This document shows positions 1-5,990 of a DNA stretch of 29,429 bases, in pieces (the stretch's first letter is position 1; each line of letters starts with the position of its first letter). Location: the NCBI GenBank assembly GCA_902766985.1, contig CACXFP010000076.1, positions 1 to 29,429 on the forward strand, in the 5' to 3' direction. Source of the DNA: an uncultured Bacteroidia bacterium. GTDB taxonomy: Bacteria; Bacteroidota; Bacteroidia; Bacteroidales; UBA932. The translations under genes were made by a program, and so were the position numbers. Below the pieces are notes generated by a model. That model worked only from the letters and a program-made list of their open reading frames with translations, was not told where the DNA came from and ran no database searches.

Positions 1-351
1 GCGCCACTGGGCAAATGCTTCCACTTCAGGGCCGGAAACCTTTCCGTCAGCCTCTATGATGTTCTGTATGAAGCTGGCGAGAGTGGCAACGACTGCAGCC
101 TTCTCATTTTCATTGAGGTCGGCTACGACGGCCTTGGTGTCGGCCACGATGGTGTCGAGGGAGTAGGTGACATTTATGGCGTCCTCGATGGAATCCTTGA
201 TCTCATCCACTGAACCAACCTGGCTGAGCTGGTCTATGAAGCTGTTGATGAACTCTTTTTCCTGGGAGGAGTAGTGACCGTCGGAGTTGGCGAAGAAAAG
301 TCCGGTTTCCACCACGAGGTCTATCATCTTTCCGATAACTGCTGTATCCAT
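1..351 (-). CDS. TerB-like acidic helical protein, C-terminus cut by window edge
   Basis: Only the first 117 residues are in the window; the start codon is at 349-351 and the reading frame runs open off the left edge. The visible part is all-helical in character, acidic and has no signal peptide, so it should be cytoplasmic. It holds two copies of the pattern DG-x5-E, at residues 24-31 (after Asn-Ser) and 102-109 (after Glu-Ala), separated by one long helix-rich stretch. This DGxxxxxE pattern is typical of the tellurite-resistance TerB/DjlA-N fold, in which the acidic residues may bind a metal; the family is often linked to stress or envelope functions. The start lies 5 bases after the stop of the Gly/Ala-rich gene, so the two are almost certainly co-transcribed. 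No tellurite-resistance neighbours (terC, terD) are visible, so a tellurite role should not be assumed. Confidence 0.7.
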   Translation of the reverse strand, partial: MDTAVIGKMIDLVVETGLFFANSDGHYSSQEKEFINSFIDQLSQVGSVDEIKDSIEDAINVTYSLDTIVADTKAVVADLNENEKAAVVATLASFIQNIIEADGKVSGPEVEAFAQWR

Positions 352-356
352 GGCTC

Positions 357-716
357 TTATTTCTTTAATTTTTTGGATAATGCATAAGCGGTTGCCGCCA
401 TGCCGATTACGGAGATAAGGCCCTTGGTCTTATCGCTTACGTTCGCTCCGGAAGCGGTCTTGGCTGCTGCGCCTGCTCCGGTAACGGCGCCGATCACATC
501 ACCGAGGCCTCCGCCGAGGATGCTGCCTGCAGCGTTGTTTACGGTCTTGTTGATGGCCTGGTTGGCCGCTCCCTTTATGATGCTGCCGAGGATGTTGCCC
601 CCGGCGTTTGAAGACCTTGAAGCGCCTGTGGCGGCTTCGAGGATTGATCCGAGAGCTCCGTTGTTGGCTGTGCCGCTGGCTGCAGAGCTCAGGATGTTTT
701 CAAGTAGACTTCCCAT
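357..716 (-). CDS. Small Gly/Ala-rich protein with glycine-zipper-like centre
   Basis: A 119-residue protein starting MGSLLENILSS. I chose the ATG at 714-716 because an upstream in-frame extension would run through AT-rich promoter-like DNA and into the end of the acyltransferase gene. The middle (about residues 20-90) is dominated by Gly, Ala, Ser and Asn, with repeated GxxxG-like spacings (GSILxxATG, GNILGSIIKGAA, GSILGGGLGDVIGAVTGAG). The end is a short hydrophobic helix followed by a Lys-rich tail (LSKKLKK). There is no classical signal peptide. Glycine zippers pack helices together in membranes or oligomers, so membrane association or self-assembly is possible. I do not recognise a named family. 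Its only tight partner is the TerB-like gene 5 bases downstream, which suggests a joint function. Confidence 0.75.
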   Translation of the reverse strand: MGSLLENILSSAASGTANNGALGSILEAATGASRSSNAGGNILGSIIKGAANQAINKTVNNAAGSILGGGLGDVIGAVTGAGAAAKTASGANVSDKTKGLISVIGMAATAYALSKKLKK

Positions 717-734
717 TTTGTTTGAGTTGGTTAT

Positions 735-765
735 GAGATTAATGTTTTGGTAAATATAAGAAAAA
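735..765 (-). promoter_or_regulatory. Possible promoter for the Gly/Ala-rich and TerB-like gene pair
   Basis: In the 52-base gap after the acyltransferase gene, the minus strand carries an AT-rich stretch ending in TATATTTAC. This differs at one base from the Bacteroidota -7 box TAnnTTTG. A long T-run lies upstream where the -33 box would be expected. This would let the two small genes be transcribed apart from the lipid module, but read-through is equally possible. Confidence 0.35.
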
Positions 766-768
766 AAA

Positions 769-1635
769 TTATTTGCGGAACGAAATCCGGCTCCGGGATG
801 TGAATATCTCAGGCTTCTCCATGCCGTACACCCGGCTGCGAAGCAATTTTCCAAACTCGCCGATATCATCGTATCCGCTTTGCTCCTCAGGGGAAATGAT
901 CTCGCCTATTCCGATCATTGTCGGGACTCCCTCCTTGTTGAGAATTTCATGGGGAAGCCTGAGTGTGCGTATCCGCCAGTTGACAAGGCCCAGAAGGTAG
1001 AACAGCATTGAATTCCTCCCAAAGAACCTGACCGGAAGGATGGGAACGCGGGCCTTGCGGATTAGCCTGAGGATGGGTTCCTGCCACTCCCTGTCGTAGA
1101 TCTTGAAATCCTTGTAATGGAGGTCGGAAACTGCGCCGGATGGGAAGATTCCCAGCGGATGGCCGTCACGCAGGAGGGAGATGGCGTTCTTTATGCCCTG
1201 GATGCTTTCCCTGTCAACTCCGGAAGAATCATTTGTCTTTGGAATGACAGTTATGAAACTGGGGTCCATCGGTTTGATATAAGACAGGAACTTGTTCACA
1301 AGGACCTTGTAATCAGGTCTCAGGTGGCCGAACAGGTCCAGCAGCATGATTCCGTCCACTCCACCGTAGGGATGGTTGCTGATGGTGATGAAGGCACCGT
1401 CACGGGGCAGGGCGTCAAGCCTGGACGCATTTCCTACCTTATAATCGGTAATACCGCCGGACTGCAGCACCTTCAGCGCAAAGTCGGGAGGGTTGAGGGC
1501 CGCATAAGTGTCATTTACGTCGTTGAGACTCTGTACTTCCAGTGCATTTAAAAGGAATTTGCCGACGGCGGCCCCGGCCTTGCTCCTGAGGGGAGGGGCC
1601 ATCTCCTGCAGCATTTCGAGTGATAGGATGGGCAT
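769..1635 (-). CDS. PlsC-like lysophospholipid acyltransferase
   Basis: A 288-residue protein of the glycerolipid acyltransferase (PlsC/LPLAT) superfamily, which transfers an acyl chain to a hydroxyl group of a lipid precursor at the inner membrane. The catalytic block is NHPYGGVDG at residues 87-95. It resembles the HX4D motif but has five residues between His88 and Asp94, as in the hemolysin/OlsA-like branch. The second block reads FPSGAVS (164-170) where classical PlsC has FPEG, and PVRFFG (201-206) matches the later conserved motif. The start at 1633-1635 lies one base after the stop of the phosphatidyltransferase gene, so translation is probably coupled. It is the third gene of a lipid module whose product is not evident from sequence. 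Acyl acceptors other than lysophosphatidate, such as an aminolipid, are possible. Confidence 0.85.
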   Translation of the reverse strand: MPILSLEMLQEMAPPLRSKAGAAVGKFLLNALEVQSLNDVNDTYAALNPPDFALKVLQSGGITDYKVGNASRLDALPRDGAFITISNHPYGGVDGIMLLDLFGHLRPDYKVLVNKFLSYIKPMDPSFITVIPKTNDSSGVDRESIQGIKNAISLLRDGHPLGIFPSGAVSDLHYKDFKIYDREWQEPILRLIRKARVPILPVRFFGRNSMLFYLLGLVNWRIRTLRLPHEILNKEGVPTMIGIGEIISPEEQSGYDDIGEFGKLLRSRVYGMEKPEIFTSRSRISFRK

Positions 1636-1636
1636 G

Positions 1637-2341
1637 TCAGTCTTTCCTTTCCGGCATGGGGTCGGCTTTTGCATAGCCGCGGGCGTCGGAGACTACGGTG
1701 GCTATGTAGATTATGGTCAGGATGGCAAGGACGGCGATTCCGAAGATGTCCATGGCGGACAGTGATATGGAATGGCCGAAGAGCGTAATGTCCGCCACGA
1801 ACTCCCTGAGGGGCCTGATGAAGATGAACAGGGTGTTCACGATGATTACCAGGATTCGGAATTCGGTAGGGCCGAAACCTCCGTAGGTCAACTTGAACTC
1901 ATTCTTCAGGTGAGCATTGGTATCTACATTGATTGTCAGTGCAAGATACATTACAAGAATGAGCATGGCGATGTCGAAGCGCATAAGCACGGAGAGTCCC
2001 ACTCCGACCAGCATGAAGATCTCGTTTATGACATCCATAGTGTGGTCTATGTAGAAACCATAGACAGGCCTCTGGGTCTTTCTTACGCGCGCTACCGAGC
2101 CGTCGAGGGAATCGCCATACCAGTTGATGACGAAGCCGAGGGAGGCGAGCCATAGCCAGCGGTAGTCGAGGTTGGTCAAGATATAGCCCAGGGCGATAAT
2201 GACCGAGCCGAGGAAGCCGACAAAGGTCAGCGTGTCGGATACCACCCATCGGGGCTGCCTTTCAGCCAGCCAGACCAGGACTTTGCGTTCTACGCCGTTG
2301 AGGATTGATGTCTGTATTCTTTTTGATTGTTCCTTTCCCAT
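1637..2341 (-). CDS. CDP-alcohol phosphatidyltransferase family membrane enzyme
   Basis: A 234-residue integral membrane protein that should move a phosphatidyl group from a CDP-linked lipid to an alcohol, releasing CMP. The family signature is clear: Asp77, Asp80-Gly81, Ala84-Arg85, Gly95, Asp99 and Asp103, which form the two-metal active site. The stretch between AR and the next Gly is nine residues, one more than the textbook pattern. About six hydrophobic segments surround and follow the motif. The start codon overlaps the stop of the GNAT gene by one base (TAATG), a classic sign of translational coupling. The alcohol acceptor (inositol phosphate, glycerol phosphate, serine or other) cannot be read from the motif alone. 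The flanking acyltransferases argue for a dedicated lipid pathway rather than a lone housekeeping enzyme. Confidence 0.88.
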   Translation of the reverse strand: MGKEQSKRIQTSILNGVERKVLVWLAERQPRWVVSDTLTFVGFLGSVIIALGYILTNLDYRWLWLASLGFVINWYGDSLDGSVARVRKTQRPVYGFYIDHTMDVINEIFMLVGVGLSVLMRFDIAMLILVMYLALTINVDTNAHLKNEFKLTYGGFGPTEFRILVIIVNTLFIFIRPLREFVADITLFGHSISLSAMDIFGIAVLAILTIIYIATVVSDARGYAKADPMPERKD

Positions 2342-3468
2342 TACTTCAGTATTTTTTTATATGTTCTGGCTCTCTTGTGCTGTTTGTGCTCAAGTTTGCT
2401 CCATAGATTCTGGACGGCGATGTTGTCGGCAAGCTCCCTGGTGCTCTCAAGTTTGGTAAATCCGTCCCTCCTGCAGTTGTGGATGAGTTTCTGGAACATC
2501 AGGGAGTTAACCCCTTTGCTCTGGTATTCGGGAAGGATGGCTATAAGCAGGGCATCCATGGTGTCGTTCTTCTTCAATGCCTTGAGTATATGGGTGAATC
2601 CGAAGGGGAACAGGTACCCTTTGGCCTTCTGCATGGCCCTGGACAGGTCCGGAAGAAGGACGCCGAAACCGACCACCTTGTCCTCCTTGTTGAGGATGAT
2701 GGAGATATAGTCGGGATTGAGGAAGCCGAAAAAGGTCTTGAGCAGGTCGTCGCACTGTCCCTTTGACAGCTCCGAGAAGCCGTGGAGGGAACTGTAGCAG
2801 CGGTTCATGCACTCGAACACTCCGTCTAGGTAGGGGATAATATCCTTTTTCTTCGTGAATTCCGCCTGCCGCAGGCCGTACCTTTCCTTGACGATGTCCA
2901 CCAGACGCGCATGCTTCTCCGGCAAGGTCTCCGGAATGGTTATGAGGAATTCCACGTAGTCGGTGGATTGCTCATATCCTTCCGCGAGGATCCTCGGCTC
3001 ATAGTAGGGGTCGTTGTACTTTCCGTATGGCGTGGGGATCTGGTCGAAGCCATCAACGAGCACTCCGGTTACGTCAAACTCGAGGAGCCCGTCGGGCCCT
3101 TCGATCTGGTCCATCCCGTTCTCCCTGGCAAAACTCTCCACAGTGTCCAGAAGGGCTTTTACAACCTCCTGGGAGTCAATGAAATCTATCCATCCGAAGC
3201 GGCATATCTTCTCTCCCACCTTTTCATTGTACCTGTGGTTGATTATCCCTGCGATCCTGCCGACCACCTTGTCGTTCTCGTCGTAAGCAAGCCAGAATTT
3301 TGCGTCGCATACCTCGAAGGCCCTGTTTTTCTGGGGATCGAAGGTGTTGACATCGATAATCTCTATCTGGGGGACATAATATGGATTGTCCTTGTATAGT
3401 TCATTGGGAAAGTGTACGAATTTGCGCAGACCCCTGTGGGAAGTGATTTCCTTAACGGTTACTTTCAT
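2341..3468 (-). CDS. GNAT-fold acyltransferase, large Bacteroidota type, first gene of lipid module
   Basis: A 375-residue cytoplasmic protein. I place the start at 3466-3468 (MKVTVKEI); an in-frame ATG seven codons upstream is less likely because the family typically begins with this beta strand. The N-terminal half carries conserved blocks such as DAKFWLAY (55-62), RIAGIINHRYNEK (71-83) and FGWIDFID (91-98). The C-terminal half has a GNAT-like acyl-CoA-binding turn, YQSKGVN (315-321), followed by a Lys/Arg-rich end. Proteins of this length and layout are widespread in Bacteroidota and are usually labelled only as N-acetyltransferase; I know of no assigned substrate. It is the first gene of the minus-strand lipid module and overlaps the next gene by one base, so it probably acylates a precursor of the same lipid. 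Confidence 0.82.
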   Translation of the reverse strand: MKVTVKEITSHRGLRKFVHFPNELYKDNPYYVPQIEIIDVNTFDPQKNRAFEVCDAKFWLAYDENDKVVGRIAGIINHRYNEKVGEKICRFGWIDFIDSQEVVKALLDTVESFARENGMDQIEGPDGLLEFDVTGVLVDGFDQIPTPYGKYNDPYYEPRILAEGYEQSTDYVEFLITIPETLPEKHARLVDIVKERYGLRQAEFTKKKDIIPYLDGVFECMNRCYSSLHGFSELSKGQCDDLLKTFFGFLNPDYISIILNKEDKVVGFGVLLPDLSRAMQKAKGYLFPFGFTHILKALKKNDTMDALLIAILPEYQSKGVNSLMFQKLIHNCRRDGFTKLESTRELADNIAVQNLWSKLEHKQHKRARTYKKILK

Positions 3469-3527
3469 CTGGTTACAGGTTTGGGACACGTTAGTCCGAT
3501 TTCAAAACAAAATTAATGTTTTTTATT

Positions 3528-3535
3528 TAAATTTG
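3528..3535 (+). promoter_or_regulatory. -7 promoter box of fprA, four bases before the ATG
   Basis: TAAATTTG is a perfect match to the Bacteroidota -7 element TAnnTTTG. Only four bases (CACC) separate it from the start codon at 3540, so transcription should begin at or next to the AUG. I see no good -33 TTTG at the usual 19-21 base distance. The divergent minus-strand gene starts only 71 bases away. Confidence 0.6.
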
Positions 3536-3539
3536 CACC

Positions 3540-4730
3540 ATGGCAAAGAAAATCAATGACAAGATCACCTGGGTAGGCAAGGTGGACTGGGAACTGAAGA
3601 GTTTCCACGGCAATGAACTGTCCACCCGCCATGGATCCAGCTATAACTCTTATCTTATCAGGGACGGCAAGACGGTCCTTATCGACACGGTGTGGCTTCC
3701 TTATGACAAGGAATTCGTTTCCAGGCTTAAGGAGGAGGTGGACCTCTCATCCATCGACTGCATAGTCATGAACCACAACGAGACCGACCACAGCGGCGCC
3801 CTGCCGGAACTGATGCGGGAGATTCCCGACACCCCCATCTACTGCACGAAAAAGGGGGAGGCCATCATCCGCGGTCACTATCATCAGGACTGGAACTTTG
3901 TGAATGTCAAGACCGGGGACAAACTGGAACTTGCCGGCGGCACCCTCACATTCATCGAGGCGCCTATGCTCCACTGGCCTGACACGATGTTCACATACTG
4001 GTCGGGAGACGGGGGCATCCTCTTCTCCAACGACGGTTTCGGCCAGCATCTCGCTTCCGAGTCGCTCTTCGACGATGAGGTTGACCGTGACATCCTTTTC
4101 CATGAGGCTGAAAAATACTATGCGAACATCCTGAACACCTACAGTCCGATGGTTGCCCGCAAGGTCAAGGAGATTCTCGGTATGAACCTTCCTCTCGAGC
4201 TTATCTGCCCGAGCCACGGCGTAATCTGGAGGAAAGAGCCCGTCTCCATCGTCGAAAAATACCTTCAGTGGGCGGACTCCTACCAGGAAGACCAGGTTAC
4301 AATAGTGTATGACACCATGTGGCAGTCCACCAGGAAGATGGCCCAGGCGATAGCCTGCGGTATCAGGGAAGCCGCACCGTCAACGACGGTGAAGCTGATG
4401 AATGCTGCGAAGGATGATAAGAATGACATCCTGACCGAAGTGTTCCATTCGAAAGCCGTCCTAGTCGGATCCCCGACCATCAATTTCGGTGTCTCCTATG
4501 CCATTGCGGGGATTCTGGAAATGGTTCACGGTCTCAGGCTGAAAGGGAAGAAGGCTGCGGCCTTCGGCAGTTACGGCTGGAGCGGAGAGGGTGTCAAGAT
4601 GATGTCGGAGAGCCTTTCCGGAGCCGGGCTCGAGGTGGTCGACGACGGCCTAAGGATGCTCTGGGTGCCCGACGATGCTGCCCTGAAGGAATGTGTGAAC
4701 TGGGGCAGACAGTTTGCCGAAAAGATCTGA
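3540..4730 (+). CDS. fprA: FprA-type flavodiiron protein (A-type flavoprotein)
   Basis: A 396-residue soluble cytoplasmic enzyme that reduces O2 to water, or NO to N2O, with electrons from rubredoxin, protecting anaerobes from oxygen or nitrosative stress. Residues 1 to about 250 form the metallo-beta-lactamase-like diiron domain. All iron ligands are visible and fall at the classic family positions: His79, Glu81, Asp83, His84, His145 (LHWPDTMF), Asp165 (SNDGFG) and His226 (CPSHG). Residues from about 255 form a flavodoxin-like FMN domain, with a phosphate-binding loop near YDTMWQSTRKMA and a later GSYGWSGEG loop. Length and order match two-domain class A flavodiiron proteins. Rubredoxin, the usual electron donor, follows 33 bases downstream. 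Whether O2 or NO is the main substrate cannot be told from sequence. Confidence 0.96.
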   Translation: MAKKINDKITWVGKVDWELKSFHGNELSTRHGSSYNSYLIRDGKTVLIDTVWLPYDKEFVSRLKEEVDLSSIDCIVMNHNETDHSGALPELMREIPDTPIYCTKKGEAIIRGHYHQDWNFVNVKTGDKLELAGGTLTFIEAPMLHWPDTMFTYWSGDGGILFSNDGFGQHLASESLFDDEVDRDILFHEAEKYYANILNTYSPMVARKVKEILGMNLPLELICPSHGVIWRKEPVSIVEKYLQWADSYQEDQVTIVYDTMWQSTRKMAQAIACGIREAAPSTTVKLMNAAKDDKNDILTEVFHSKAVLVGSPTINFGVSYAIAGILEMVHGLRLKGKKAAAFGSYGWSGEGVKMMSESLSGAGLEVVDDGLRMLWVPDDAALKECVNWGRQFAEKI

Positions 4731-4763
4731 AAACAATCCAATAACCTTTAATCCCGAACAATT

Positions 4764-4922
4764 ATGAAGAAATATGTTTGCAGCGTCTGCGGATATGAGT
4801 ATGATCCGGAAGTTGGAGATCCCGACAACGGAATCGCCCCCGGAACGGCTTTCGAAGACCTTCCTGAAGACTGGGTCTGCCCCATGTGCGCAGTAGGAAA
4901 AGAAGAATTCAACGAGGCATAA
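4764..4922 (+). CDS. Rubredoxin
   Basis: A 52-residue one-electron carrier with a single iron held by four cysteines: Cys6 and Cys9 in CSVCGY, and Cys39 and Cys42 in CPMCAVGK. The spacing, the aromatic residues (Tyr4, Tyr11, Tyr13, Trp37) and the conserved [10 protein letters not shown] turn are standard. The only small departure is Ala in place of the usual Gly after the last Cys (CPMCA rather than CPLCG). It is encoded directly after fprA and should pass electrons to the FMN of that enzyme. The next gene (a porin) starts about 10 bases later, so all three are probably on one transcript. Confidence 0.97.
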   Translation: MKKYVCSVCGYEYDPEVGDPDNGIAPGTAFEDLPEDWVCPMCAVGKEEFNEA

Positions 4923-4932
4923 TATTACGGTG

Positions 4933-5940
4933 ATGGCGGTTAAACAGCTGTTTTCCGTCCTTTTTGCATTGACCCTCTTCCTGCCTGCAAGGGCGGAAGA
5001 GGATTCATTGCATCTGGTCGACAAGCTTTTCTTCGAAGCCAGGGGAAATTTCCATAACGAGTTCGGCGGAGGCATGCCGCATAAAGGGATCTTCTCTGGG
5101 GATTATTTCAATTTCAATGTGTCCGGCCATATTTCTCCTTCCGTTTCCTACAGGATACGGCAGAGACTTGTCAAAGCCGCCTACAACGAGCATAACATAT
5201 TCAACGCCACCGATTTCCTGTGGATAAACTGGCAGGCCGACAAGCATTTCTCCTTCACTTTCGGCAAGCAGCCGATTTACATCGGGGGCTATGAATACGA
5301 TTCCACTCCAATCGATGTCTATTACTGGAGCAAGTTCTCCGGAGGCCTCTATAAAGTCTATTCCTTCGGAGTGAGCGCCACATATAGTTTCAATCCCCAT
5401 CAGGACCTGATTTTCCAATTCTGTGAATCCCCTCTGTCAAACGTTACCCCGAACACCTTCGCATGGAACCTCGCGTGGAGGGGACGGCTGTTTCCATGGT
5501 GGTCCACGATATGGAGTGTAAACCTCGTGGAAGACGAGATGAACCGTTTCCAGCAGTATGCCGCCCTCGGAAACAGGATGTTCTTCGGTCCCGTCCAGTT
5601 CGACCTCGACCTTATGACGCGTGAGACGATAGGTAAGACGAAGGCGTTCTCGGACTGGAGTGTTATATGCAAGATAATCTGGAGCGTAGGGGATTGGAAC
5701 ATATGCACCAAATTCGGACGTGAAGCCAATTCGTCAGCCAACATCGCCGCTGACGGCACATCTTACGACATCGCTTTCCCGGCAGGATCCGACTTCTCAT
5801 ATGCCGGAGCAGGATTGGAATATTTCCCCCGTATAAAAGGGCGCCCTGTACGGCTTCACACCGTATGGTACTGGAACACTGACGGGAACAGCCGCCATAA
5901 TTTCGATATCGGAATCACATGGTGGATGCGGCTTAAATGA
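4933..5940 (+). CDS. Outer-membrane beta-barrel porin, Porin_O_P-like
   Basis: A 335-residue exported protein. The N-terminus is a clear signal peptide (Lys5, hydrophobic core LFSVLFALTLFL, cleavage near ARA-EE). I chose the ATG at 4933; a GTG one codon earlier is also in frame. The mature part is rich in alternating hydrophobic/polar strands with many aromatic residues (YFNFNVSGHISPSVSYR, FSFTFGKQPIYIGGYEY), and the FTFGKQ-like segment recalls the phosphate-selective porin O/P family. It ends in a strand with WWMRLK rather than the common terminal Phe. It follows rubredoxin by 10 bases with no terminator between them, an unusual partner for an oxygen-detoxification pair. Its substrate is unknown. 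A bidirectional hairpin immediately follows the stop. Confidence 0.75.
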   Translation: MAVKQLFSVLFALTLFLPARAEEDSLHLVDKLFFEARGNFHNEFGGGMPHKGIFSGDYFNFNVSGHISPSVSYRIRQRLVKAAYNEHNIFNATDFLWINWQADKHFSFTFGKQPIYIGGYEYDSTPIDVYYWSKFSGGLYKVYSFGVSATYSFNPHQDLIFQFCESPLSNVTPNTFAWNLAWRGRLFPWWSTIWSVNLVEDEMNRFQQYAALGNRMFFGPVQFDLDLMTRETIGKTKAFSDWSVICKIIWSVGDWNICTKFGREANSSANIAADGTSYDIAFPAGSDFSYAGAGLEYFPRIKGRPVRLHTVWYWNTDGNSRHNFDIGITWWMRLK

Positions 5941-5974
5941 AAAAAACCTGACGGGATTCTCCGCCAGGTTTTTT
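5941..5974. terminator. Bidirectional intrinsic terminator
   Basis: A 10-bp perfect outer stem (AAAAAACCTG with CAGGTTTTTT), an A/C mismatch, a 3-bp inner stem (CGG/CCG) and a six-base loop. The T-run on each strand lets it end both the plus-strand fprA-rubredoxin-porin transcript, whose stop codon abuts it, and the minus-strand esterase gene that ends at 5991. Confidence 0.92.
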
Positions 5975-5990
5975 CGTATGAATATAAAGG

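Noticed and set aside
1..351. Tellurite-resistance function for the TerB-like gene
   Set aside because: No other ter genes are present and the fold is shared by proteins with other roles.
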